Assembly (NCBI RefSeq): GCF_037113415.1
Contig: NZ_CP146608.1
Location: 2,376,501 to 2,440,500, forward strand
DNA length: 64,000 nt
Origin: Devosia sp. XK-2
GTDB taxonomy: Bacteria > Pseudomonadota > Alphaproteobacteria > Rhizobiales > Devosiaceae
Direction of reading: 5' to 3'
Under the pieces are notes generated by a model. The model was not told the DNA's origin. It saw only the letters and a list, made by a program, of their open reading frames with translations, and searched no databases. Both the position numbers and the translations under genes were made by a program. Below are positions 7,987 to 18,097 of this stretch, in pieces. Each line of letters begins with the position of its first letter. Position 1 is the first letter of the stretch.

Positions 7987-10149
7987 ATGCGCCTCAAGAA
8001 CTGGCTCCTTACCGGAACCAGCATCGGCCTCATGGCCTTTGCACCGATCACGGCCAATGCCCAGGACGCGGAACTGCAATCGGTCTATCAGGCCTATCTC
8101 GATGCTCAGGCGTCCGGTGACGCTGCGGCCCTTGAACAGGCACAAACTGCGCTGGCCGAACTGTGCATTGTCGGCGGCTTTGCCAACCTGGAAGAATGCA
8201 TCGCCGCTTTGGAAGCCGGCGCTGCCGCGCCGGCCGCCGAAGAACCTGCAGTCGTAGAAGAAGCACCGGCCCAAGAGCCTATGGCAGAAGAACCGGCCCC
8301 CGAACCGGAACCCGCGATCGAGGAAGCGCCAGCCCCGCAAGAACCCGCGATGGAAGAATCCCCCGCCGCTGAGGAACCGGTTACCGAAGAGCCCGTTGCC
8401 GAAGAGCCCATCGAGGAGCCGGCTCCGGCACAAGAAGCGCCGGCCGCCGAACAAGCGCCTATGGCCGAAGAACCTGTCGCCGAGGAGCCCGCTCCCGCCG
8501 CCGAGGAACAGCCTGTCGAACAGCCCGCCGTCGAACCCGAAGTCGAGGCCGAAGCCAGCATCGAAGCGCAACTGGCGGCCCAGGTCGACGCCTATAATAC
8601 CGCCGTGGCCGATCTGGCCGCGGGCAATGCCGAAGCGCAGTCGCGCATAGACGCCGCCCTGGCCGAAATCACCGCGATCTGCGGCGTCATCGGCTATGAT
8701 GACGTCAACGCCTGCACCACCGAATTCGGCCTGGAACTCGCGCCGCTTCCTCAGGACGACGCCATGCCGGCCGAAGAACAGCCTGCCACTGCCGCGCCGG
8801 GCGATGAACAGCCGCAGCCGGTTGAAGAGGTCACCCCCGAAGGCGAGCCGGCCGAAATGGTCGAGGAACTGCCTGAAGGCGTGACCGAAGAACAGATCGC
8901 CCCCGTGCTCGATAGCGCCAAGGACGAGGAAGCAACGCCGTCCGAAAGTGCCCAGCCTGTCGAAGGCGAGGCCACAATTGAAGGCGAAGCTGCTATTGAG
9001 GGTGAGACCGAAGTCCAGGCCGAAGCACCTGCCGAAGAACCGGCAGCCCCGCCTCCAGCCACCGACGAAGAAGCGCAATCCGAAGCCACCCGCACACTTG
9101 CCGCCGAGCCCCTCGCCGCGGTGACTGCTGAGGAAGGCGAAGCGGTCACGGCCGAGGAAAGCACCACGGTCAACCAGACCATCGTGAACAACTATGTCAC
9201 CAACATCACGACCAATGTGACCGGTGACAACAATACGGTCACAATAGGGTCGCAGCAGACGCCGGTCACCGTGGTCGAAGCCCCTGTGGTCCAGACCGAT
9301 GCCGGTGACGCGTTCACCCAGTTGATACTGCAGGTGGGCACCCAACTCATCGTCAACTCCGTGGGCCTGGATACCGATCGCTTCTACAATCCGCAGCAAG
9401 ACGAGATCTACTATGAACGCCTGAGCAATGGCCGGGTGCGCGAGGTAATCACCCGTCCTGATGGCACCCAGATCGTCACCATCCGCAACCGCAATGGCGA
9501 TATCCTGCGCCGTTCGCGCATTACCCCGGATGGCCGCGAATATGTGCTGGCCTATTTCGACGATCGTTATTACGACGACCTCGCCGAATGGCGCGACCCG
9601 GCCGCGGACCTGCCGCCGCTGCGTCTCAATATTCCGGTGCGCGAATATGTGCTCGATGCCCGCTATGCCGACGAGAATGAGCTGGAGGCCTTCTTCAGCC
9701 AGCCGCCGGTCGAACAGGTCGCCCGCCTCTATTCCATTGATGAGGTGAAGCGTTCGGCCCGCCTGCGCGACAGCGTGCGCCGCCTGGAAGTGGGCAATCT
9801 GACCTTCGACACGGGCGCTGCCACTATTGGCCGCGATCAGGTGCGGGCGCTCTCTGGCGTGGCCAATGCCATGTTGACCCTGCTTGAGCGCAATCCGAAC
9901 GAAACCTTCCTGATTGAAGGCCATACCGATGCCATCGGTTCGGATATCTCCAACCTGCGCCTGTCGGACCTGCGTGCAGCGACCGTCGCCCGCGTACTGA
10001 CGGACTTCTATGGTGTGCCGCCCGAAAACCTGGCAACCCAGGGTTACGGCGAGCGCTATCTGAAGATCCGCACCCAGGCGGCCGAACGTGAAAATCGTCG
10101 CGTCACCATCCGCCGCATCACGCCGCTGATCACGGTCGCATCCCGCTGA
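7987..10149 (+). CDS. OmpA-family outer membrane protein with long acidic Pro/Glu/Ala-rich region
   Basis: This 720-residue envelope protein starts with a Sec signal peptide (residues 1-24, ending ITANAQ). Next comes a short domain with paired cysteines, then a long low-complexity region (about residues 75-190) built from EEPA/EEPV-like repeats, and a second copy of the cysteine-containing domain (about 195-255, ending near FGLELAPL). Another acidic stretch precedes an Asn/Thr-rich beta segment (about 395-425). The C-terminal OmpA domain (about 605-715) anchors to peptidoglycan, with the motif TFLIEGHTDAIGSD and the closing ENRRVTIRRI. The ATG at 7987 begins the signal peptide and has AAGGA upstream. 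The acidic linker probably spans the periplasm. Confidence 0.9.
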   Translation: MRLKNWLLTGTSIGLMAFAPITANAQDAELQSVYQAYLDAQASGDAAALEQAQTALAELCIVGGFANLEECIAALEAGAAAPAAEEPAVVEEAPAQEPMAEEPAPEPEPAIEEAPAPQEPAMEESPAAEEPVTEEPVAEEPIEEPAPAQEAPAAEQAPMAEEPVAEEPAPAAEEQPVEQPAVEPEVEAEASIEAQLAAQVDAYNTAVADLAAGNAEAQSRIDAALAEITAICGVIGYDDVNACTTEFGLELAPLPQDDAMPAEEQPATAAPGDEQPQPVEEVTPEGEPAEMVEELPEGVTEEQIAPVLDSAKDEEATPSESAQPVEGEATIEGEAAIEGETEVQAEAPAEEPAAPPPATDEEAQSEATRTLAAEPLAAVTAEEGEAVTAEESTTVNQTIVNNYVTNITTNVTGDNNTVTIGSQQTPVTVVEAPVVQTDAGDAFTQLILQVGTQLIVNSVGLDTDRFYNPQQDEIYYERLSNGRVREVITRPDGTQIVTIRNRNGDILRRSRITPDGREYVLAYFDDRYYDDLAEWRDPAADLPPLRLNIPVREYVLDARYADENELEAFFSQPPVEQVARLYSIDEVKRSARLRDSVRRLEVGNLTFDTGAATIGRDQVRALSGVANAMLTLLERNPNETFLIEGHTDAIGSDISNLRLSDLRAATVARVLTDFYGVPPENLATQGYGERYLKIRTQAAERENRRVTIRRITPLITVASR

Positions 10150-10169
10150 TCCGGGCAAATCCAGACCAG

Positions 10170-10196
10170 AAGGCCGGGCTCAGCGCCCGGCCTTTT
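10170..10196 (+). terminator. rho-independent terminator of the OmpA-family gene
   Basis: Ten-nt arms AAGGCCGGGC and GCCCGGCCTT around TCAGC are followed by TTTTC, 21 bp after the stop codon. Confidence 0.85.
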
Positions 10197-10400
10197 CATA
10201 TCCACCGGCGGTCGGCGATGACGAAATCTTGAAAAAGCCACAAAGATTCTGTGGCCAGGAACGAAGTTATCGCCATCTAAAGTACTGAAAATAAAGGCCT
10301 TAATGGCGTCAGAGAGATTTTTTCACGCCCTATCACAACCTCGGGAACTCTCCATTCGAGGCCGCGTTTATTAGCCAGCGTTGAAACATAGGAGCAAATG

Positions 10401-10805
10401 ATGGCTACCCCCGAACGCGATACTGTTTACACCCGTGACGGTAACCGCACCGTCTATACCCGTGAGAGCAATGGTACCGGCTGGTTCGTCGGCATCATCG
10501 TTGCTCTGGCCCTGCTGGCCATCGGGTACCTCGTCTTCTCGGCCAATTCTGGTCCGGCGACCACTGTCGACGTGAACGGCGTCCCGGCCACTGAAGCCCC
10601 GATGACCGATCCGGCAACCGCGCCGGCCCCGATGACCGAAGCACCGGCCGTTGAAATGGCTCCGGCTCCGGCAACCGAGGCCCCGGTCACTGATGCAGCC
10701 CCGATGACCGATGCTGCTCCGGCCGCCGAACCCGCTGCTCCGGTTGACGCCCCGGCCGAAACCGAGGCCGCTCCGGTCGCTGATCCGGCTGCTCCCAGCA
10801 CCTGA
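10401..10805 (+). CDS. small single-pass membrane protein with Ala/Pro/Thr-rich tail
   Basis: The 134-residue protein has a hydrophilic N-terminus (about 30 residues, with repeated VYTR segments), one clear transmembrane helix (GWFVGIIVALALLAIGYLVF) and an Ala/Pro/Glu/Thr-rich tail built from units such as APMTEAP and EAPVTDA. No enzymatic domain is recognisable. I prefer the second of two adjacent ATG codons (10401) because GGAG ends six nucleotides before it; the first would be only three away. It has its own strong terminator and lies between two other envelope genes. A structural or linker function in the envelope is a guess. Confidence 0.75.
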   Translation: MATPERDTVYTRDGNRTVYTRESNGTGWFVGIIVALALLAIGYLVFSANSGPATTVDVNGVPATEAPMTDPATAPAPMTEAPAVEMAPAPATEAPVTDAAPMTDAAPAAEPAAPVDAPAETEAAPVADPAAPST

Positions 10806-10843
10806 TCTCCTTAAGGCCTTGTCCCTCCCTCAAGGTCTGTAAG

Positions 10844-10875
10844 GGACCCCGGCGCAAGACCGGGGTCCTTTTTTT
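10844..10875 (+). terminator. rho-independent terminator
   Basis: Arms GGACCCCGG and CCGGGGTCC flank a CGCAAGA loop and are followed by seven T residues. It ends the small membrane protein gene. Confidence 0.92.
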
Positions 10876-10954
10876 GCCATTACAAGTTAGCCGTGCCCGT
10901 TGCCAATTGTCGGGCAAATCCCCATCTGCATCGAAACCGCCAAGGGAGCCGCCC

Positions 10955-11641
10955 GTGTTCAATATCGACCAGATCCTGAAAACCCTGCAGACCGACAAGA
11001 ATGTCCAGCGCACGGCCATGACCGGCGCCGCGGGATTGGCCGCAGGCATGCTGCTTTCGGGCGGAAAACCGGGCAAGCTCCTTGGCAATGCGGTCAAGGT
11101 CGGCGCTTTGGCCGCAATTGGTGGCCTCGCCTATAAGGCCTGGCAGAACCATCAGCAGGACCAGGCCAATTCTGCTCCCGCCCCACGCGAAGATGCGTTT
11201 ATCCCTACACCCGCCGACGCTGCTGGACAGGAGGAACTGGGCAAGTCGCTGGTCCGCGCCATGATCGCCGCCGCCAAGGCCGATGGCCGTATCGATGCCG
11301 AGGAAAAGGACGCAATCTTCGAAAAGCTCAAGGCCATGCCGCTTTCGGCCGAAGAAAAAGCCTGGGTTTTCGATGAATTGTCGGCCCCGCTCGACATCAA
11401 TGCCGTCGTCGCGCGAGCCGACACGCCCGAACATGGCGCCGAAATCTATGCGGCATCGCTGGTGGCCATCAGCGCCGACACAGCGGCCGAACAGGCCTAT
11501 CTCGAAGCCCTTGCGGCCAAGCTCAAGCTCGACCCGCCCCTGGTCACCGAAATCCACCGGCAGGCCGGCGAAAAGGCACCTGCACCCACTGCGACACCAC
11601 CCTCGCCATGGGCCTATACGCCCGACACCAGCAACGTCTGA
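10955..11641 (+). CDS. DUF533 / TerB-like inner membrane protein (YebE type)
   Basis: This 228-residue protein belongs to the DUF533 family, related to TerB tellurite-resistance domains. An N-terminal segment with a glycine-rich hydrophobic stretch (AAGLAAGMLLSGGKPGKLLG, then VGALAAIGGLAYKAWQ) is followed by a helical TerB-like domain at about residues 100-205, marked by AMIAAAKADGRIDAEEKDAI. The GTG at 10955 is chosen over an upstream ATG because AAGGGAG sits seven nucleotides before it and the protein then starts FNIDQILKTL as in relatives. The cellular function of the family is unknown; stress-related membrane roles have been suggested. Confidence 0.85.
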   Translation: MFNIDQILKTLQTDKNVQRTAMTGAAGLAAGMLLSGGKPGKLLGNAVKVGALAAIGGLAYKAWQNHQQDQANSAPAPREDAFIPTPADAAGQEELGKSLVRAMIAAAKADGRIDAEEKDAIFEKLKAMPLSAEEKAWVFDELSAPLDINAVVARADTPEHGAEIYAASLVAISADTAAEQAYLEALAAKLKLDPPLVTEIHRQAGEKAPAPTATPPSPWAYTPDTSNV

Positions 11642-11653
11642 GGCCGCCGCAAC

Positions 11654-11854
11654 TTACTCGGCAGGTAGGGACACCGTCCTGTTGTGCGGGTGCCGGTTCC
11701 GCAAAAGCCGCCTGAGCCAGGCGCTCCAGATGTGACGGTGCGTTCGGGGCGCTGGCAGGGTCCGGCGCCGCGCCGCCTCGATTTCCGCCACCACGCCTGG
11801 ATGCATGCCCGGCTCCCCACATATGTTCTGAAACTGGTAGGTGGACGGTATCAT
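11654..11854 (-). CDS. small hypothetical protein
   Basis: A 66-residue reading frame begins at an ATG with GGAG six nucleotides upstream and has GC-rich third positions like the neighbours. The C-terminal part is strongly basic and aromatic (HRHIWSAWLRRLLRNRHPHN). I do not recognise a family; the basic amphipathic helix recalls small DUF1127-like proteins of the Rhizobiales, but the match is loose. It lies alone in a 284-bp gap between two convergent genes. It may be a real small gene or a chance frame. Confidence 0.4.
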   Translation of the reverse strand: MIPSTYQFQNICGEPGMHPGVVAEIEAARRRTLPAPRTHRHIWSAWLRRLLRNRHPHNRTVSLPAE

Positions 11855-11925
11855 TTTCCGCTCCATTGTCTCGGGACCGTCACTGCCGACGCGACGCGAT
11901 GGCGCCGGCAGTGATGACCGCGTTC

Positions 11926-12372
11926 TCAGTTCCAGTTGTCGATTTTCACATCGCCAGGTGCCGGCTGCCCCTTGCCGGTTTCCACCAGCGATTTGAGGCT
12001 CATCAGGAACATCGCCCATTTGGTGCTGCAGTGATGCATGAACTCCACGGGCTCGCGCCACCCCTCATGCTTGAACAGCACCACGGTATAGTCGTCCTGC
12101 TGGTCGATCTCGAACCGCACCTTGGTGCCGATCCATTCTTCCGGGCCGTCAATAACCTCCCAAAGCACCTTGCGACCCGGCACCAGGTCGAGCACGCGCA
12201 TCAGGAAAAAGCCCTTCTGGCCAAAGGTGAAGCGGATCTGACCACCCACGACGCTTTCGCCCTCCGTCTCCTTCGTCCACCAATCGGCTAGCCCGCCAAT
12301 CGATGCCAGGGCCTTGTAGCTGGCCTCGGCATTGGGGGACTTCATGGCGACCCGGTGCAAAATATCGGGCAT
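11926..12372 (-). CDS. SRPBCC (START/AHSA1-like) domain protein
   Basis: The 148-residue protein has the SRPBCC ligand-pocket layout: an N-terminal strand and helices (SPNAEASYKALASIGGLADWWT), a central beta sheet (GGQIRFTF, KVRFEID, YTVVLFKHEGW) and a long C-terminal helix (STKWAMFLMSLKSLVE). This is the typical Aha1-like or polyketide-cyclase-like fold used to bind hydrophobic ligands. No ligand can be inferred. It runs divergently from the HTH regulator at 12484, which could in principle control it. Family assignment is fairly secure; function is unknown. Confidence 0.82.
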   Translation of the reverse strand: MPDILHRVAMKSPNAEASYKALASIGGLADWWTKETEGESVVGGQIRFTFGQKGFFLMRVLDLVPGRKVLWEVIDGPEEWIGTKVRFEIDQQDDYTVVLFKHEGWREPVEFMHHCSTKWAMFLMSLKSLVETGKGQPAPGDVKIDNWN

Positions 12373-12483
12373 TGAAACTCTCCTGTTTGTCTTGTCCTAT
12401 TCACGCGCCGCCTCTTTGCGGCCCGAAACCAGGCTAGTGCCGATATTGATCATGCTGGGAGTGACACTTGTGTCGGGATTGCC

Positions 12484-13701
12484 ATGGATGCCGTGATCGC
12501 CGCCGCCGGACATGCCCTGGCCCATGGCGATATCCTCGGCGCGCTCAAGCGCGTGTCCTTGCGCGATGACCCGGCAGCCCTCGCTCTGCGCGGCATTGCC
12601 ATGGCGCAATTGGGCGACCTGCCTCGCGCCCGCGCCTTGCTGAAGTCCGCAGCACAGCGATTTGGTCCCGGCGAAGCCATCGCCCGGGCGCGTTGCAGGC
12701 TGGCCGAAACCGAGATTGCCCTGGTCTCACGCGACCTCAACTGGCCAGCCAGGCGCCTGCCTGAGGTCCGCACGGTTCTGCTGCGCCATGGGGACCGGGC
12801 CAATGCCACCCATGCCCTGCATCTGGCGGCCCGGCGCGCCCTGCTTCTGGGCCAGCCTGATCAGGCCGAAACTCTGCTCGATGGCGACGATGCGGCGGCC
12901 CTGCCGCCGGCCCTGGCATCCGCCCGCTGGCTCCTGCGCGCCGGCATCGCCATGCGCCGTCTCCATATTCGCTCCGCGCGCGCCGCCCTGGCCGAGGCCC
13001 GGATCGCGGGTGAGCGCTCCGGTATTGCTGGCCTGGTTGCCGAAGTGGTCGCCGCCACCCGCAATATGGAGACCCAATCCGTCCAATTGCTGCAGGCTGG
13101 CGGCTCGACACGGCTTTCCGTCGACGAGATCGAGACAGTGCTCGCATCCGACGCGCTCATCGTCGACGCCTGCCGCAATCTCGCGCGCCAATCCGGCACA
13201 AGCCTATCGCTGGCGAGCCGGCCGGTCCTCTTCGCGCTCCTGCGCACGCTGGCCGAGTCCTGGCCGGATGGACGGACACGCGACGTGCTCCTGACCCGCG
13301 CCTTTGGCGCCCGCTTCGTCGACGAGTCGCATCGCGCCCGCCTGCGGGTGGAAATTGCGCGTCTGCGGGCCCTGCTCGCCCCCATGGCGCGGATCGAGGC
13401 GACGGCCGATGGCTTTCGCCTGCTATCGCACGGTGCCGATGTGATTATCCTTGCGCCCATCGAAAACGAGAAACATGCCAATCTCCTGGCGCTTCTCGCC
13501 GATGGCGAAGCATGGTCGAGTTCGGCTCTAGCGCTCGCCCTGGGCACCAGCGCCCGAACCGTCCAGCGCGCGCTCGATGAGCTGTCCGAGCGAGGCAAGG
13601 TCCAGAATTTCGGCAAGGGTCCGGCCAGGCGGTGGATTACGCCCCCTATGCCAGGCTTCCCGACATTGTTGTTACTCCCCGGTCCGCTGCCCGGCGGTTA
13701 G
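12484..13701 (+). CDS. TPR-like transcriptional regulator with C-terminal helix-turn-helix
   Basis: This 405-residue protein has an alanine- and leucine-rich helical N-terminal two-thirds resembling TPR repeats (for example GDLPRARALLKSAAQRFGPG and HALHLAARRALLLGQPDQAE). The C-terminal end holds a helix-turn-helix (ALALALGTSARTVQRALDEL, about residues 350-370) and a short basic wing. Such proteins act as cytoplasmic transcription factors; the effector is not known. The beta-propeller gene follows 33 bp downstream on the same strand, so the two probably form an operon. The start is the ATG at 12484; no strong ribosome-binding site is seen. Confidence 0.75.
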   Translation: MDAVIAAAGHALAHGDILGALKRVSLRDDPAALALRGIAMAQLGDLPRARALLKSAAQRFGPGEAIARARCRLAETEIALVSRDLNWPARRLPEVRTVLLRHGDRANATHALHLAARRALLLGQPDQAETLLDGDDAAALPPALASARWLLRAGIAMRRLHIRSARAALAEARIAGERSGIAGLVAEVVAATRNMETQSVQLLQAGGSTRLSVDEIETVLASDALIVDACRNLARQSGTSLSLASRPVLFALLRTLAESWPDGRTRDVLLTRAFGARFVDESHRARLRVEIARLRALLAPMARIEATADGFRLLSHGADVIILAPIENEKHANLLALLADGEAWSSSALALALGTSARTVQRALDELSERGKVQNFGKGPARRWITPPMPGFPTLLLLPGPLPGG

Positions 13702-13734
13702 GTTCATCAGGCCCGATATAGCCAAGGAGAACCC

Positions 13735-14379
13735 GTGCCCATGAAGATCCTGCCTGCCGAAGTCATTGCGGAATATGGTCCCTATCCGGATGTCGACAAC
13801 ATCCATGGCGTCACCTATGACGGCCGCGATGTCTGGTTCGCGTCGGGCGAAAAGCTCAATGCCCTGGACACTGCCACCGGCCGAGCAACCCGCGCAATCA
13901 CCGCCCCCGCCTACGCCGGCACTGCCTTTGACGGCAAACACCTTTTCCAGATCGGCGAAGATCAGATCAACCGGCTGAACCCCGAGACCGGCGAAATTCT
14001 CGCCAGCATTCCCGCCCCGGGGAACGGTGCATCGGGCCTTGCCTGGTCCGAAGGCTCTCTATGGGTCGGGGAATATCGCGCCAAGCGCATCCACCAGGTC
14101 GATCCTGAAACCGGCGCGGTGCTGCGCACCATCGAAGCCACGCGCTTCGTGACCGGCGTCACCTGGGTCGATGGCGAGCTCTGGCACGGAACCTGGCAGG
14201 ACGACGCCAGCGACATTCGCCAGGTTGATCCGAAGAACGGCGATGTGCTGCAGATCATCGAAATGCCGCCCGGCATGGGGGTGTCGGGCATGGAAAGCGA
14301 CGGCGGCGAGCGCTTCTATTGCGGCGGGGGCAGCAGCGGCAAACTCCGCGCTATCCGCCGCCCAACCGCATCAGATTGA
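13735..14379 (+). CDS. beta-propeller protein of the Vgb/glutamine-cyclotransferase-like type
   Basis: The 214-residue protein is made of repeated about 40-residue units with the pattern LDTATG/LNPETGEIL/VDPETGAVLRTI/VDPKNGDVLQII, each followed by a strand pair, as in beta-propellers of the Vgb or PQQ-like class. There is no signal peptide, so it is probably cytoplasmic. Either the GTG at 13735 or the ATG at 13741 could be the start; AAGGAGA lies just before both. It follows the HTH regulator gene. It may sense or bind a small ligand, but no catalytic residues are recognisable. Confidence 0.72.
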   Translation: MPMKILPAEVIAEYGPYPDVDNIHGVTYDGRDVWFASGEKLNALDTATGRATRAITAPAYAGTAFDGKHLFQIGEDQINRLNPETGEILASIPAPGNGASGLAWSEGSLWVGEYRAKRIHQVDPETGAVLRTIEATRFVTGVTWVDGELWHGTWQDDASDIRQVDPKNGDVLQIIEMPPGMGVSGMESDGGERFYCGGGSSGKLRAIRRPTASD

Positions 14380-14401
14380 ACGGCGGGCGCGAAAAGCGCC
14401 C

Positions 14402-14507
14402 TAAAGCGTTTCCAGCAAAAGTGGCAACGGTTTTGTGGTCCGGAAACGCGATAAAACAAGAACTTAGAGCAATTTCAGCGTTTCAGCGAAACGGTGAAAT
14501 GCTCTAG
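14402..14507. repeat. RIME-like intergenic repeat, copy 1
   Basis: The roughly 106-bp unit has the typical Rhizobiales layout: GCGTTTCC and GGAAACGC arms, a central AAAAGTGG...GGTTTTG block, CGCGATAAAACAAG, then a second palindrome (TTTCAGCG/CGAAA region) closing with TGAAATGCTCTAG. Its last bases supply the TAG stop codon of queF on the opposite strand. Similar units are at 24738 and 53108. Confidence 0.8.
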
Positions 14508-14956
14508 CCCCGTCCGCGATAGGGTGGCACGCCCTGATCCGGCAGCCAGATATCGGCCGGTGGGGCGCCGCTCTGCCAGAACACATCAATGGGTATGCCG
14601 CCGCGCGGATACCAATAGCCGCCAATGCGCAGCCAGCGCGGTTTGACGGTCTCGATGATCCGCTTGGCGATATCGATGGTGCAGCCCTCGTGAAACGCGC
14701 CATGGTTGCGGAACGAGGTCAGGAACAGCTTGAGCGACTTGCTCTCGACCAGAAACTGGTCCGGCACATAGTCGATCACCAGATGCGCAAAGTCCGGCTG
14801 CCCCGTCACCGGGCAAAGCGAGGTGAATTCGGGCGCCACATAGCGCGCGACATAATTTATGTCCGGATGCGGATTGGGCACGGGGTCCAGCACCGCGTCT
14901 TCCGGGCGCTGCGGCACCCCGACATCCTTGCCCAGTTGCAGGGTTTCGCTGTTCAT
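14504..14956 (-). CDS. queF: NADPH-dependent preQ0 reductase QueF
   Basis: QueF reduces 7-cyano-7-deazaguanine (preQ0) to preQ1 in queuosine tRNA modification. This is the short, single-domain form (150 residues). The nucleophilic Cys is C48 in [11 protein letters not shown], the general acid is D55, and the QueF signature ESKSLKLF begins at E71, with FHEGCTI nearby. The stop codon lies inside the end of a RIME-like repeat, so the C-terminus may have been trimmed or extended by that element. Other queuosine genes are not in the window. Confidence 0.96.
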   Translation of the reverse strand: MNSETLQLGKDVGVPQRPEDAVLDPVPNPHPDINYVARYVAPEFTSLCPVTGQPDFAHLVIDYVPDQFLVESKSLKLFLTSFRNHGAFHEGCTIDIAKRIIETVKPRWLRIGGYWYPRGGIPIDVFWQSGAPPADIWLPDQGVPPYRGRG

Positions 14957-14959
14957 CTC

Positions 14960-15181
14960 TTATTTCCCCGAACGCTTGATCGTCTTGATCGCCAGCGGCG
15001 GCACACCGGACTTTTCGGAGATGGCACGGTCCTGCTCCATAATGGCGGTGCGCGCCGGCTCGTCGCCGTCCAGCCCGCCGAGCAGGCTGGCGTCCACCTT
15101 GCGATTGGAGCGCTGCGAGCCATCCTCATAGACGACGTCGAACATCACGAATTCCGTGCGGGCAGTTGGTTTCTTGGCCAT
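14960..15181 (-). CDS. small hypothetical protein
   Basis: A 73-residue hydrophilic protein begins at an ATG with AAAGGAGG upstream and ends four bases before the queF start, so the two are probably co-transcribed. It contains a beta-like segment (FVMFDVVYEDGSQRSNRKV) followed by a charged linker and a basic tail. It is similar in character to small conserved alphaproteobacterial proteins of unknown function. No domain is recognised. Confidence 0.75.
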   Translation of the reverse strand: MAKKPTARTEFVMFDVVYEDGSQRSNRKVDASLLGGLDGDEPARTAIMEQDRAISEKSGVPPLAIKTIKRSGK

Positions 15182-15201
15182 TGCGGCCTCCTTTCAAACA
15201 T

Positions 15202-15228
15202 GAAACCGCGGGCCGTTCGGCCCGCGGT
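15202..15228 (-). terminator. terminator-like hairpin downstream of the HlyU-family gene
   Basis: Perfect 10-nt arms ACCGCGGGCC and GGCCCGCGGT flank GTTC, 27 bp after the HlyU stop codon on the minus strand. The tail (TTCATGTTT on that strand) is only moderately T-rich. It would end the dnaG-rpoD-DUF2442-hlyU run before the next gene. Confidence 0.6.
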
Positions 15229-15254
15229 CGTCCATGCATTTCAACATTCGGGTC

Positions 15255-15542
15255 TTAGCGGTAGATCTGGTCGCCCTGCTCGTCGATGATCTGGCGACCC
15301 TTGCTCAGCGCCAGCGCCACCAGGTCCTCCCGCGAACTCATCTTGTCCGCCCGGATGAACCGATAGGTCTTGGTTTCGCCCTCGACTTCCTTCTCGATCA
15401 GCCCGGCAAGCTGTAATTCGCTGCCCGCCCGCATCTCGATGGCCTTGATCAGATAACCCTTGTAGCCCTCTTCGCCCAGAACCTTGTCGCCTTCCGGTTC
15501 AGAGGCGGCACCGCCACCGAAGAGCTTCTTGAAAAACGACAT
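15255..15542 (-). CDS. HlyU-family protein
   Basis: The 95-residue protein matches the short HlyU-like family that is common in Rhizobiales (MSFFKKLFGGG start, YKGYLIKAIEM, then the FIRADKMSSREDLVALALSKGR region). Vibrio HlyU is an ArsR-type regulator, but these short proteins lack a clear helix-turn-helix, so calling it a transcription factor is doubtful. Its ATG overlaps the stop of the upstream DUF2442 gene by one base (TAATG), showing translational coupling. Confidence 0.82.
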   Translation of the reverse strand: MSFFKKLFGGGAASEPEGDKVLGEEGYKGYLIKAIEMRAGSELQLAGLIEKEVEGETKTYRFIRADKMSSREDLVALALSKGRQIIDEQGDQIYR

Positions 15543-15847
15543 TATGAGCCTCCTGCCTGTCCTGTTCTGCGCGCGGGCCGGGGTCGTTTCAGCTCACCGC
15601 GCTTGTCCATCTCCTCCTGCAACCAAAGCGGCGAGATGTCAAAATAGTTCGGCCATATCGGCTTGCCATTGACCAGGTCGACCTTGGCAAAATAGGCGCG
15701 GTCCCGCAAAGGTTCCGTCCCCTCGCCCCGCTCGGCCAGCATCGGCGCCGCATTGAACGTGCCCCAGGTGCCATCGGAGAACGTCACCACCAGCTTGAAC
15801 GGAATGGCGGTGCGCAAAGAGGTGAGTTTGAGACGGGGAGCCGCCAT
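15542..15847 (-). CDS. DUF2442 domain protein
   Basis: This 101-residue protein is a DUF2442-type small beta protein, with the typical LVVTFSDGTWGTFNAAPML and the NYFDISPLWLQEEM segment. DUF2442 proteins resemble NE0471-like folds and often sit next to toxin-antitoxin or regulatory genes; the molecular role is unknown. The gene starts 11 bp after rpoD and overlaps the HlyU-family gene, so it probably lies on the rpoD transcript. Confidence 0.8.
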   Translation of the reverse strand: MAAPRLKLTSLRTAIPFKLVVTFSDGTWGTFNAAPMLAERGEGTEPLRDRAYFAKVDLVNGKPIWPNYFDISPLWLQEEMDKRGELKRPRPARRTGQAGGS

Positions 15848-15858
15848 GAGGCAGCTCC

Positions 15859-17910
<2,052 letters not shown>

Positions 17911-18097
17911 CTGGTACTCCTCGGGACCCATGGGCGGATGGTCCCGGCTGTGTCTTAGGTGGTGACAACTCAAGACAAGGTAAAGGTTCCATCACCAGAG
18001 CGTTAACGCCCCGTGACGTGGATCGCAGTCGGGGCTTGTGGCAGTGATTCGCCACAACGCAAAATCGCGCAGCGTCGCAAGCCTCTCGGGTTTCCCC

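Noticed and set aside
8220..8530. Apparent tandem repeat array in GC-rich DNA
   Set aside because: It is the coding sequence for EEPA/EEPV repeats; units are irregular and there are no spacers, so it is not a CRISPR or satellite.
7930..10158. 742-residue frame on the minus strand opposite the OmpA-family gene
   Set aside because: It is the antisense image of the acidic repeats (Gly/Phe/Arg-rich mirror), has no start signal or family, and the plus-strand protein has a signal peptide and OmpA domain.
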